DNA from: Firmicutes bacterium CAG:646
GTDB lineage: Bacteria > Bacillota > Clostridia > Lachnospirales > Lachnospiraceae
Length of the DNA stretch: 8,455 bases
Direction of reading: 5' to 3'
Assembly (NCBI GenBank): GCA_000432335.1
Contig: HF995351.1
Span: 1-8,455, forward strand
Shown here: positions 1-6,224 of the stretch, in pieces
How the letters are laid out: each line of letters begins with the position of its first letter
How positions within the stretch are numbered: the stretch's first letter is position 1
Translations under genes and position numbers: made by a program
The notes under the pieces: model-generated
The model's input: the letters and a program-made list of their open reading frames with translations, nothing else
Databases searched by the model: none
Told to the model about the DNA's origin: nothing

Positions 1-177
1 GAAGTAGACAAAGATGGAAATGTGGATATTTACCTTCGTTTACTAGGCGATTTGGGATTAAATGAAAGCATTTTAGTGGAAGACGAATGTGAAAATAAAA
101 CAGCTCTAAATAGTAACGACCAAACACAAAGACGTCACGGAGCGCCTTCTGCAGATCAACCCCTCCCTTGCCCATGA
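1..177 (+). CDS. C-terminal end of a probable large serine recombinase (partial, 5' end outside window)
   Basis: Frame 1 is open from the first base to a TGA at 175-177. The protein starts EVDKDGNVDIYLRLLGDLGL and continues NESILVEDECENKTALNSND. A charged turn followed by an amphipathic strand of the type 'DGxVxIYLRxxG' resembles the final strand found at the C-terminus of many clostridial large serine recombinases; this is from memory of the family and no catalytic domain is inside the window. G+C over 1-120 is about 34% by hand count, against about 57% just downstream. From about codon 41 the frame runs into sequence that encodes SpoIIID in another frame, so its last ~17 residues (ending DQPLPCP) are host-derived. 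If correct, it is the integrase of an element whose right end lies here, and its tail would differ in the excised circle. It could instead be an unrelated element protein. Confidence 0.45.
   Translation, partial: EVDKDGNVDIYLRLLGDLGLNESILVEDECENKTALNSNDQTQRRHGAPSADQPLPCP
119..128. mobile_element. Putative attachment-site junction of an element inserted in spoIIID
   Basis: Upstream of about 119 the DNA is AT-rich and codes in frame 1 for a non-SpoIIID protein. From the CAC codon at 125-127 onward, frame 2 matches SpoIIID continuously (HKDVTERLLQINPSLAHEA). The switch happens within about ten bases (ACCAAACACA), with the residue before the His not matching the expected STVHKD of SpoIIID. A sharp change of composition and homology next to the 3' end of a recombinase-like frame is what an attR or attL of a large serine recombinase looks like; these enzymes recombine at short cores. 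The exact core cannot be fixed without the other end of the element. A chimeric assembly join is the main alternative. Confidence 0.5.
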
Positions 178-277
178 AGCCCGCAAGATTCTGGATGTGA
201 ACAAGCAGGAACGTCATATCCGCGGCGGTCTTGCCACCCGGGAGAAGTATCTTCACATGGGGCAGCAGGGAATGTAA
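125..277 (+). pseudogene. spoIIID: 3' portion of spoIIID (5' part missing, displaced by an insertion)
   Basis: SpoIIID is a small DNA-binding regulator of the sigma-E and sigma-K regulons in the mother cell. The fragment encodes 50 residues, including HKDVTERLLQINPSLAHEA, then RKILDVNKQERHIRGG and LATREKYLHMGQQGM. This lines up with Bacillus SpoIIID from its HKDLTERLPEINPDLA segment through the RHLRGGEATKLKY segment to the C-terminus. By that alignment the first ~37 residues, which include most of the helix-turn-helix, are missing; the break falls at the end of the recognition helix, right after the expected SKSTV. The frame is closed upstream by TAA at 107-109 and has no ATG with a ribosome binding site, so it should not be translated by itself. 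It may be a dead gene or the 3' half of a split gene restored by excision. Identification is firm; the reason for the split is inference. Confidence 0.87.
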
Positions 278-323
278 TGTTCGACGCAGGGGTATCAGAA
301 CAGAAAAATTAAGGAATGTTCGT

Positions 324-352
324 TTGTGTTTTGTGTAAAGCTCATGTATAAT
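324..352 (+). promoter_or_regulatory. Sigma-A-like promoter upstream of the amidohydrolase gene
   Basis: TTGTGT at 324-329 and a perfect TATAAT at 347-352 are separated by 17 bp. Transcription would start near 359-360 and cover the amidohydrolase and AIM24-family genes. The -35 box is only half consensus. The site lies between the spoIIID stop and the next gene, so these genes need not depend on spoIIID transcription. Confidence 0.55.
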
Positions 353-432
353 TCGTTTATAGGAGAAAGGGAATGTTGCGTTCGCAATCCTATAAATCAA
401 AGAAGCTGTACAGCAGCAGAATACAGAAAGAA

Positions 433-450
433 AAGGAGAAATGGTATATG
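433..450 (+). promoter_or_regulatory. Ribosome binding site that decides the amidohydrolase start
   Basis: AAGGAG at 433-438 lies 9 bases before the ATG at 448-450. A second Shine-Dalgarno, AGGAG at 361-365, precedes an in-frame ATG at 373 by 7 bases. The 448 start is preferred because family members begin M-C/L-IKNG-type, exactly as the protein does from 448 (MLCIKNGLIHDG). The 25 residues encoded from 373 are basic and resemble nothing in the family. Confidence 0.6.
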
Positions 451-1593
451 TTGTGTATCAAAAATGGTCTGATTCACGACGGGGTGAATCGGGAGGCGTA
501 TTACGCAGATATTCTGGTGGAAGACGGGAAGATCTGTAAAATCGGCAAAGATCTGCCGATTTCAGAAGAAACGGAAGTGATAGATGCAGAAGGGCTTTTG
601 GTATATCCGGGGTTTGTAGAAGCTCACTGCCATCTGGGGCTTGATAATTATGCCTGTGGATTTGAGGGACATGATTATAATGAAATGACAGATATTTTGA
701 GTCCTCAGCTGCGGGGAATTGACAGTATCAATCCCATGGATCCTACATTGAAAATGGCAGCAGAAGGAGGAGTTACCTGTGTGGCTGCCGGTCCGGGCTC
801 AGCAAATGTGCTGGGAGGTACTTTTGTTGCTATAAAGACGGTGGGAAAGCGGGTGGATACTATGGTGGTAAAAAATCCCGTTGCCATGAAATGTGCATTT
901 GGTGAAAATCCCAAGCGCTGTTATAAAGACAAGACAAGTTCCTGTCGTATGGATATTGCCTCCAAGCTTCGGGAGACTTTAAATCGCGCCAGAGATTATA
1001 TGGAGAGAAAAGAGCAGGCAGGGGAAGAGCTGAGTAAGCGTCCCGTATATGATCCAAAATTGGAAGCGCTGATTCCAGTTCTGAAAAAAGAGATTCCTTT
1101 AAAGGCGCATGCTCACAGAGCAGATGATATTTTCACGGCAATCCGTGTTGCGAAGGAATGTGATGTGGAACTTACGCTGGAACATGTAACGGACGGATCT
1201 CTGATCGTAGAAGAACTGGCGGCGGAACATTATCCGGTGGCAGTGGGACCAAGCTTTGGTCATGCTACGAAACTGGAACTGGTCAATAAGTCTTTTGAAA
1301 CGCCGGGTCTTCTGGCAAAGGCAGGCTGTCAGGTGTCGATTATTACCGATTCCCCGGTGATTCCTCAGCAATATCTTCCCCTTTGCGCCGGTTTGGCGGT
1401 ACAAAGTGGTATGGATGAATTTGATGCGCTGCAGGCAATCACCATTAATCCGGCAAAGCATATTGGCATTGCAGACCGGGTGGGTTCTCTGGAAGAAGGA
1501 AAAGATGCGGATCTTGTGATTGCAGACGGCTCGCCGCTGGTATCCACAACAAAGATAGTGAAGGTTCTGATAGACGGAAAGACGATAAAATAG
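448..1593 (+). CDS. Metal-dependent amidohydrolase (imidazolonepropionase-like superfamily member)
   Basis: This is a cytosolic amidohydrolase-superfamily enzyme of 381 residues from the preferred start. The N-terminal beta-sandwich half (residues 1-50) leads into PGFVEAHCHLGL, with metal ligands His60 and His62. Other expected ligands are His221/His223 in KAHAHRADD, His246 in LEHVTDG and Asp301 in ITDSPVIP. The C-terminal sandwich carries the usual HIGIADRVGSLEEGKDADLVI ending in VLIDGKTI. All superfamily landmarks are present and the length is normal, so the enzyme should be active. The substrate cannot be read from sequence; imidazolonepropionase or dipeptidase-like labels used for relatives are only homology names. 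An in-frame ATG at 373 with its own ribosome binding site would add a 25-residue basic leader. The gene ends 16 bp before the AIM24-family gene, suggesting an operon from the promoter at 324-352. Confidence 0.88.
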   Translation: MLCIKNGLIHDGVNREAYYADILVEDGKICKIGKDLPISEETEVIDAEGLLVYPGFVEAHCHLGLDNYACGFEGHDYNEMTDILSPQLRGIDSINPMDPTLKMAAEGGVTCVAAGPGSANVLGGTFVAIKTVGKRVDTMVVKNPVAMKCAFGENPKRCYKDKTSSCRMDIASKLRETLNRARDYMERKEQAGEELSKRPVYDPKLEALIPVLKKEIPLKAHAHRADDIFTAIRVAKECDVELTLEHVTDGSLIVEELAAEHYPVAVGPSFGHATKLELVNKSFETPGLLAKAGCQVSIITDSPVIPQQYLPLCAGLAVQSGMDEFDALQAITINPAKHIGIADRVGSLEEGKDADLVIADGSPLVSTTKIVKVLIDGKTIK

Positions 1594-1609
1594 AAAAAGA
1601 GGGCAAAAT

Positions 1610-2293
1610 ATGAGATATGAAATTAAAGGAGATACCCTTCCGGTATTGATTTGTTATCTGGAAAATGGAGAAAGAATGGTAACAGAGGGAGGCGGAATGG
1701 CATGGATGTCTCCGAATATGAAAATGGAAACCAGTACAAATGGCGGAATTGGCAAGGTATTCGGCAGAATGTTTTCCGGTGAAACCATTTTTCAGAATTT
1801 TTATACGGCGATGAACGGAAATGGAATGATCGCATTTGCTTCCAGTTTTCCTGGAGCGATCAAACCATTCCATATTGCTCCGGGCAATGAGATCATTGCT
1901 CAGAAATCAGCTTTTCTTGCCAGCGAAGCGGGAGTGGACTACAGTATTCATTTCAGCAGAAAATTCAGCGCCGGTCTGTTCGGAGGAGAAGGTTTTATTC
2001 TTCAGAGATTTTCCGGCAACGGCGTGATGTTTGCGGAGTTTGACGGTCATGTAGTGGAATATGAACTGCAGCCGGGACAGAAAATCATTGTGGATACCGG
2101 TCATCTGGCGGCTATGAGCGCAACCTGTACCATGGAAATCAAAAGCGTGCCGGGGGTAAAAAATATGTTGTTCGGCGGTGAAGGATTTTTCAATACAGAG
2201 GTTACGGGACCAGGACACATCTGGCTGCAGTCTATGCCGATCAGCAATATGGCAGGAGTACTCCGCCCATATTTTCCGGGAAATAACTCCTGA
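1610..2293 (+). CDS. AIM24 / TIGR00266 family protein
   Basis: The 227-residue protein matches the AIM24 (TIGR00266, formerly DUF124) family, a beta-rich fold found in bacteria and in yeast mitochondrial Aim24; the bacterial function is not established. Visible hallmarks are the early turn TEGGGMAWMSPNMKMET (residues 25-41), a Gly-rich GGIGKVFGRMFSGE (45-58), and two copies of LFGGEGF at 123-129 and 187-193, consistent with the internally repeated beta structure. There is no signal peptide or membrane segment, so it is probably cytosolic. The ATG at 1610 follows a weak Shine-Dalgarno (AGAGGG near 1598-1603) and is 16 bp from the amidohydrolase stop, so it is probably cotranscribed. I infer no functional link between the two products. 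Confidence 0.85.
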   Translation: MRYEIKGDTLPVLICYLENGERMVTEGGGMAWMSPNMKMETSTNGGIGKVFGRMFSGETIFQNFYTAMNGNGMIAFASSFPGAIKPFHIAPGNEIIAQKSAFLASEAGVDYSIHFSRKFSAGLFGGEGFILQRFSGNGVMFAEFDGHVVEYELQPGQKIIVDTGHLAAMSATCTMEIKSVPGVKNMLFGGEGFFNTEVTGPGHIWLQSMPISNMAGVLRPYFPGNNS

Positions 2294-2304
2294 TCCACCC
2301 GGTT

Positions 2305-2332
2305 ATAAATCTTACAGCCTGTTCATAAGATA
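2305..2332 (+). promoter_or_regulatory. Possible sporulation sigma (sigma-E/sigma-K type) promoter before the CotS-like gene
   Basis: CATAAGATA at 2324-2332 fits the -10 pattern CATAnnnTA shared by sigma-E and sigma-K. ATAAA at 2305-2309, 14 bp upstream, resembles the sigma-E -35 core ATATT. The site lies in the 72-bp gap before the coat-type gene. Short degenerate motifs arise by chance, so this is only a candidate. Confidence 0.35.
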
Positions 2333-2365
2333 GAGAGAACGCAGAGAAATGAAAGGGGAACAGGT

Positions 2366-3337
2366 TTGTACGATCGTGGTTTGGGGGTATTGGAACAGTA
2401 TGGAATAGAAGCGAAAACAACAGTGAGAGGCAGAGGAGCTTTGATCTGTGAGACGGATTCCGGTCTGAAAATTATCCGGGAATACTGGGGCTCTCCGGGA
2501 AAAATGGAGCGGCAGAGACAGTTGCAGCTCCATTGCCGGGAGGCAGGATTTCCACTGGTAGATCTGGTGCTGGAGAACCAGGAAGGACAGGTAGTGACGA
2601 CCGGAGAAGAGGGGATTCCGTATATCGTCAGGGACTGGTATCAGGGAAGAGAATGTGATACAAGATCTCGGGAGGATATCAAAAAAAGTGTTCGGGCGAT
2701 GGCAGATCTACATACGGTGATGGTGTTGGAGAGGGAAGACGAGACGGCGCCGCCCGGTCTGACGGATGAATGCAGGCGGCACAACCGGGAACTTCGCAGA
2801 ATACAGAAATTTCTTCAGAGAAAAAAGAAAAAGAATGAGTTTGAGGAAACGCTGTCCGGCAGTATACAGGGCTTTCTGGAACAGGGAGAACAGACCGCAG
2901 ATGAGATGGAGAGTTTGTTTTCGACAGAGTCGGAAAGGGAACAGGAAGATCGGGTGTGTCACGGGGAATGTACTCAGCACAACGTTTTATTCACGGGAAA
3001 GGGAATTGCCTTTACGAATTTTGAACACTGGAATCGGTCGCCGCAGATTTGCGATCTGGGACAATTTATGAGAAAAATTCTCGAGAAATATCAGTGGAAT
3101 CTGCGGCTGGGAGATGAGATGATCAAAGCCTATGACAGCGGAAAATATTTGTCTGAAAAAGAACTTTTAAAGTTGAAGTTGTATCTGGCGTATCCGTGGA
3201 AGTTCTGGAAACTGGCGAATTTTTATACCAACAGCAATAAGGTGTGGATTTCACAGAAAAATCTGGAAAAGCTGGAACAGACGATTGCTCTGGCAAAGCC
3301 CTGGAATGAATTTTTGGAACATTTTCCGGGAGAATAG
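2366..3337 (+). CDS. CotS-family spore coat protein, aminoglycoside-phosphotransferase-like fold, TTG start
   Basis: The 323-residue protein has the CotS-like plan: an N-terminal kinase lobe beginning MYDRGLGVLEQYGIEA, a strand-turn RGRGALICETDSGLKIIREY, and a hinge segment PYIVRDWYQGRECD near residues 90-103. The C-terminal lobe contains HGECTQHNVLF (His199 to Asn206) and TNFEHWNRSPQICDL. In the APH/choline-kinase fold these correspond to the HxDxxxxN catalytic loop and the metal-binding Asp-Phe motif. Here the catalytic Asp is Glu201 and the metal Asp is Asn218, so the protein may be a pseudokinase with a structural role on the spore surface. The start is TTG at 2366, seven bases after AAAGGGG (2352-2358). 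It sits 72 bp after the AIM24-family gene with its own candidate sporulation promoter. I do not assign an exact cot symbol. Confidence 0.75.
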   Translation: MYDRGLGVLEQYGIEAKTTVRGRGALICETDSGLKIIREYWGSPGKMERQRQLQLHCREAGFPLVDLVLENQEGQVVTTGEEGIPYIVRDWYQGRECDTRSREDIKKSVRAMADLHTVMVLEREDETAPPGLTDECRRHNRELRRIQKFLQRKKKKNEFEETLSGSIQGFLEQGEQTADEMESLFSTESEREQEDRVCHGECTQHNVLFTGKGIAFTNFEHWNRSPQICDLGQFMRKILEKYQWNLRLGDEMIKAYDSGKYLSEKELLKLKLYLAYPWKFWKLANFYTNSNKVWISQKNLEKLEQTIALAKPWNEFLEHFPGE

Positions 3338-3365
3338 AGGCGAATACTTCCATTTTTCAGATAAA

Positions 3366-3376
3366 TGGTATATAAT
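3366..3376 (+). promoter_or_regulatory. Candidate promoter -10 element for phosphoglucomutase
   Basis: TATAAT at 3371-3376 overlaps an alternative extended -10 (TG at 3366-3367, then TATATA at 3369-3374). With a 17-bp spacer the -35 would be TTCCAT (3348-3353), a poor match. The site would start transcription near 3383, giving a leader of about 50 bases. Confidence 0.45.
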
Positions 3377-3435
3377 GTGAAAAGAGTATCTGCTGGAAGC
3401 GGATTTTCGGAAAAAGATTTTTGGGAGGTACTGTG

Positions 3436-5172
3436 ATGGAGTATAGAGAGACATATGAATCATGGTTAAGCAATCCGTATTTTGATGAAGAGACAAAAGA
3501 TGAATTAAGAGCTATTGCCGATGATGACAAGGAGATCAAAGAAAGATTTTATAAAGATCTGGAATTTGGTACCGCTGGTCTTCGAGGTGTGATCGGAGCA
3601 GGAACAAATCGCATGAATATATATGTGGTAAGAAAGACAACACAGGGGCTGGCAAATTATATTGCCGCGGTAAATGCTCAGGAAAAGGGTGTGGCGATCG
3701 CTTACGATTCCCGCCGTATGTCACCGGAGTTTGCCAAGGAGGCAGCGCTCTGTCTGGCAGCCAATGGCATTCGGGCATATATTTTTGAGAGCCTGCGTCC
3801 TACACCAGAGCTTTCTTATGCTGTTCGCAAGCTGGGATGTGTTGCAGGTATCAATATTACTGCGAGCCATAATCCGCCGGAGTATAACGGTTATAAGGTA
3901 TACTGGGAGGACGGAGCGCAGATCACACCGCCTCATGACAGCGGTATCATGGCTGAAGTTCAGAAAGTGACAGATTATAATGACGTGAAGACCATGGATC
4001 AGGCAGAAGCAGAAAAAGCAGGTCTGTATGTGGTGATTGGCAAAGAAATAGACGATGCCTATATGGAAGAGCTGAAAAGTCAGGTGATCCATATGGATGC
4101 GATCAAAGCCATGGCCAAAGAGCTGAAGATCGTGTATTCCCCGCTTCATGGTACAGGAAATATTCCGGCCAGAAGAGTGCTGAAAGAGCTGGGATTTGAA
4201 AATGTATATGTGGTAAAAGAGCAGGAACTTCCAGATGGAGAATTTCCTACCGTGAGCTATCCGAACCCGGAAGCAGACGAAGCGTTTGATCTGGGACTGA
4301 AGCTGGCAAAGGAAGTGGATGCTGATCTGGTGCTGGCTACGGACCCGGATGCTGACCGTCTCGGTGTGCGGGTAAAAGATTCCAAAACGGGTGAATATCA
4401 CACCCTTACAGGAAATATGTCCGGCTGCCTGCTGGAAGAATATGAGCTGAGCCAGAGAAAAGCAGTTCAGGGAAGTCTGCCGGAGGACGGAGCAGTGATC
4501 AGTACCATCGTAACGACCAATATGGCGGCAACGATCGCCAAAGCGTATGGTCTGCGTTTTATTGAAGTGCTTACAGGATTTAAGTTTATCGGACAGCAGA
4601 TTCTGGGCTTTGAAAAGAGCGGCAAGGGAACCTATCTGTTTGGCTTTGAAGAGAGCTACGGCTGTCTGATCGGCACTCATGCCAGAGATAAAGATGCTAT
4701 TGTGGCAACAATGGCGCTGTGTGAGGCGGCGGCATATTACAAAACACAGGGGAAAACGCTGTGGGATGCCATGATCGATATGTACGAAAAATATGGATAT
4801 TACAAAGATGATATTCAGTCTGTTACCCTGAAAGGAATTGAGGGACTGGCTAAGATTCAGGAGATTCTTGAGACGTTCCGCACAAATCCGCCGAAAAAGA
4901 TCGGTGCATATGATGTGGTTTCTGCGAGAGACTATAAGAAGGATACCATTGTGGATCTGGCTACAGGAGAGACAAGATCTACAGGGCTGCCAAGCTCCAA
5001 TGTACTCTATTATGATCTCACCGATGACGCATGGGTATGTGTAAGACCTTCTGGAACAGAACCAAAAGTCAAATTCTATTATGGCGTAAAGGGAGCTTCT
5101 CTGGAGGATGCAGAGGAGAAATCAGCAGCTTTGGGCAAAGAAATTTTATCCATGATTGATAAGATGCTGTAG
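3436..5172 (+). CDS. pgcA: Phosphoglucomutase (alpha-D-phosphohexomutase family)
   Basis: Cytosolic enzyme interconverting glucose 1-phosphate and glucose 6-phosphate, linking glycolysis to UDP-glucose, cell-envelope glycans and glycogen. The 578-residue length fits the Firmicutes PgcA-type enzyme. All four active-site loops are present: TASHNPPEYNGYKVY with phosphoserine Ser144, DPDADRLG with metal ligands Asp303/Asp305/Asp307, the sugar-binding GFEESYG at 403-409, and the phosphate-binding RPSGTEP starting at Arg537. ATG at 3436 is chosen because GGGAGG (3423-3428) lies 7 bases upstream; the in-frame GTG at 3433 and TTG at 3421 are too close to or upstream of that site. Some family members also act on mannose or deoxyribose phosphates, which sequence alone does not exclude. 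It appears monocistronic: a separate strong promoter begins 70 bp downstream. Confidence 0.95.
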   Translation: MEYRETYESWLSNPYFDEETKDELRAIADDDKEIKERFYKDLEFGTAGLRGVIGAGTNRMNIYVVRKTTQGLANYIAAVNAQEKGVAIAYDSRRMSPEFAKEAALCLAANGIRAYIFESLRPTPELSYAVRKLGCVAGINITASHNPPEYNGYKVYWEDGAQITPPHDSGIMAEVQKVTDYNDVKTMDQAEAEKAGLYVVIGKEIDDAYMEELKSQVIHMDAIKAMAKELKIVYSPLHGTGNIPARRVLKELGFENVYVVKEQELPDGEFPTVSYPNPEADEAFDLGLKLAKEVDADLVLATDPDADRLGVRVKDSKTGEYHTLTGNMSGCLLEEYELSQRKAVQGSLPEDGAVISTIVTTNMAATIAKAYGLRFIEVLTGFKFIGQQILGFEKSGKGTYLFGFEESYGCLIGTHARDKDAIVATMALCEAAAYYKTQGKTLWDAMIDMYEKYGYYKDDIQSVTLKGIEGLAKIQEILETFRTNPPKKIGAYDVVSARDYKKDTIVDLATGETRSTGLPSSNVLYYDLTDDAWVCVRPSGTEPKVKFYYGVKGASLEDAEEKSAALGKEILSMIDKML

Positions 5173-5241
5173 AAGCTGGCGGGAGACGCTGGCATCAAAG
5201 GCGGAAAAGGAAGCGAAAAGGATAAAATATCCGTAAAATCC

Positions 5242-5270
5242 TTGACAAAACACATGCGACAGTATATAAA
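5242..5270 (+). promoter_or_regulatory. Strong sigma-A promoter driving hup
   Basis: A consensus TTGACA (5242-5247) is followed after exactly 17 bp by TATAAA (5265-5270). The expected start is near 5277, leaving a leader of about 40 bases with AGGAGG at 5305-5310. This is the strongest vegetative promoter in the window and fits an abundant nucleoid protein. No intrinsic terminator is visible between the phosphoglucomutase stop and this promoter. Confidence 0.85.
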
Positions 5271-5316
5271 TAGGTGTAGTAAAAATGATACTTTAATTAC
5301 TTATAGGAGGAATAAC

Positions 5317-5592
5317 ATGAATAAAACAGAATTGATTGCAGCTATGGCAGAACAGACAGAATTATCCAAAAAGGATGCAGAAGCTGCTTTAAAAGCATTT
5401 GTTGATGTAGTATCAGAAGAATTGAAGAAAGGCGAGAAAGTTCAGTTAGTTGGATTTGGTACTTTTGAAGTTTCTGAGAGAGCAGCAAGAGAGGGAAGAA
5501 ATCCTGCAACTGGCGAAGCTATGACAATCAAAGCTTCCAAAGCTCCGAAGTTCAAAGCCGGAAAAGCGCTGAAAGATCTGATTAACGAATAA
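5317..5592 (+). CDS. hup: DNA-binding protein HU
   Basis: HU is a dimeric histone-like protein that bends DNA without strong sequence preference and compacts the nucleoid. The 91-residue length is typical. It begins MNKTELIAAMAE, followed by the helical dimer core, then VGFGTFEVSERAAREGRNPATG at 45-66. This is the family signature, with the DNA-intercalating Pro63 at the tip of the beta arm. The end is FKAGKALKDLINE. AGGAGG at 5305-5310, six bases before the ATG, fixes the start; an in-frame ATG upstream (5242 frame) would read through the promoter and is rejected. Codon use is A/T-richer than neighbours, as often seen for highly expressed genes. rqcP follows 21 bp later without a terminator. 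Confidence 0.97.
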   Translation: MNKTELIAAMAEQTELSKKDAEAALKAFVDVVSEELKKGEKVQLVGFGTFEVSERAAREGRNPATGEAMTIKASKAPKFKAGKALKDLINE

Positions 5593-5613
5593 TCTCGAAC
5601 AGGTTTAGGATAT

Positions 5614-5853
5614 ATGAGACTGGACAAATTTTTAAAGGTTTCCCGTCTGATCAAGAGAAGAACAGTGGCAAATGAAGCCTGTGATGCAGGACGGGTACTG
5701 ATCAATGAAAGGCCTGCCAAAGCATCCGCTCAGGTAAAAGCGGGAGACGTACTGGAGATCCAGTTCGGAAGTAAGGCAGTAAAAGTAGAAGTGCTGAATG
5801 TACAGGAAACGGTAAGGAAAGAGGAAGCTCAGGAATTATACCGGTATCTGTAA
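5614..5853 (+). CDS. rqcP: RqcP (YabO/Hsp15-like S4-domain ribosome quality-control factor)
   Basis: RqcP binds stalled 50S-peptidyl-tRNA complexes and supports RqcH-directed C-terminal alanine tailing of blocked nascent chains in Firmicutes. The 79-residue protein begins MRLDKFLKVSRLIKRRTVAN, nearly identical to Bacillus RqcP/YabO over the S4 RNA-binding motif. Conserved basic residues include Arg2, Lys5 and Arg15/Arg16. It continues with AGRVLINERPAKASAQVKAGDVLEI (residues 26-50), the second half of the S4 fold, and a short KEEAQELYRYL tail. The Shine-Dalgarno is weak (AGGA at 5607-5610, only 3 bases from the ATG), so translation may depend on readthrough of ribosomes from hup, 21 bp upstream. 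Its place before yabP, yabQ, divIC and spoIIE matches the Bacillus yabO locus. Confidence 0.94.
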   Translation: MRLDKFLKVSRLIKRRTVANEACDAGRVLINERPAKASAQVKAGDVLEIQFGSKAVKVEVLNVQETVRKEEAQELYRYL

Positions 5854-5872
5854 GGAATTCCCTTCATATAAT
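5844..5872 (+). promoter_or_regulatory. Possible sigma-E-type promoter before yabP
   Basis: CATATAAT at 5865-5872 fits the sporulation -10 pattern CATAnnnT and also contains TATAAT (5867-5872). GGTATCT at 5844-5850, 14 bp upstream, is a partial match to the sigma-E -35. A mother-cell promoter here would let yabP-yabQ be switched on during sporulation apart from hup-rqcP. No good sigma-A -35 sits at 17 bp. Candidate only. Confidence 0.35.
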
Positions 5873-5937
5873 GTACAATAATCGGAAAGCCCAGTGGGGC
5901 TGGAAGATCAATGGTACAGAATATGGAGGGATTTTTT

Positions 5938-6222
5938 ATGGAGGAAAGACAGGAGATGACCCACCGAATCAATCTGCAGGAACGAAAGGCAGGGACGCTT
6001 ACGGGAGTGACCGATGTGATGTCCTTTGACGCAGAACAGATTCTTCTGGAAACCACGAAGGGAATGCTTACCATTAAGGGGAAAGAGCTCCATGTAAGCC
6101 GTCTGCATCTGGAACAGGGAGAGGTGGATGTGGAGGGAGTGGTAGACAGTTTGATTTATACAGAAAATGGTTCTTATGCTAAAAAACAGAAAGGGAGCCT
6201 GTTAAAAAGGCTGTTTCAGTAA
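5938..6222 (+). CDS. yabP: YabP, sporulation protein needed for cortex formation
   Basis: YabP is a small sporulation protein; in Bacillus yabP mutants fail to make spore cortex. The 94-residue product shows the family core: LTGVTDVMSFDAEQILLETT, then GMLTIKGKELHVSRLHLEQGEVDVEG and SLIYTENG. It closes with the basic-hydrophobic KKQKGSLLKRLFQ, corresponding to the FFSKLF end of the Bacillus protein. Start choice: ATG at 5938 lies 7 bases after GGAGGG (5925-5930). The upstream in-frame ATGs at 5911 and 5923 would add 9 or 5 residues absent from relatives, and the 5923 start would overlap that Shine-Dalgarno. No signal peptide or membrane helix is visible. yabQ begins 2 bp after its stop, so the pair should be translated together. 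Confidence 0.92.
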   Translation: MEERQEMTHRINLQERKAGTLTGVTDVMSFDAEQILLETTKGMLTIKGKELHVSRLHLEQGEVDVEGVVDSLIYTENGSYAKKQKGSLLKRLFQ

Positions 6223-6224
6223 GT

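Noticed and set aside
280..286. TTCGACG as a Spo0A box (reverse orientation)
   Set aside because: It is one base off consensus, isolated, and about 38 bp upstream of a promoter with no link to sporulation.
1099..1461. 120-codon open frame on the - strand inside the amidohydrolase
   Set aside because: It lies over conserved metal-ligand motifs of the + strand gene and has no recognisable product.
3721..4680. 319-codon open frame on the - strand inside phosphoglucomutase
   Set aside because: It is antisense to a fully conserved enzyme with intact motifs, has no ribosome binding site that I can see, and its His/Phe/Cys-rich translation resembles no family.
5174..5193. Repeated GCTGGC around a purine stretch after phosphoglucomutase as a terminator
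   Set aside because: The two copies are direct, not inverted, and no T-run follows.
5888..5901. AGCCC/GGGCT hairpin upstream of yabP as terminator or attenuator
   Set aside because: It has only five base pairs with no T-run, and is too small to support a regulatory call.
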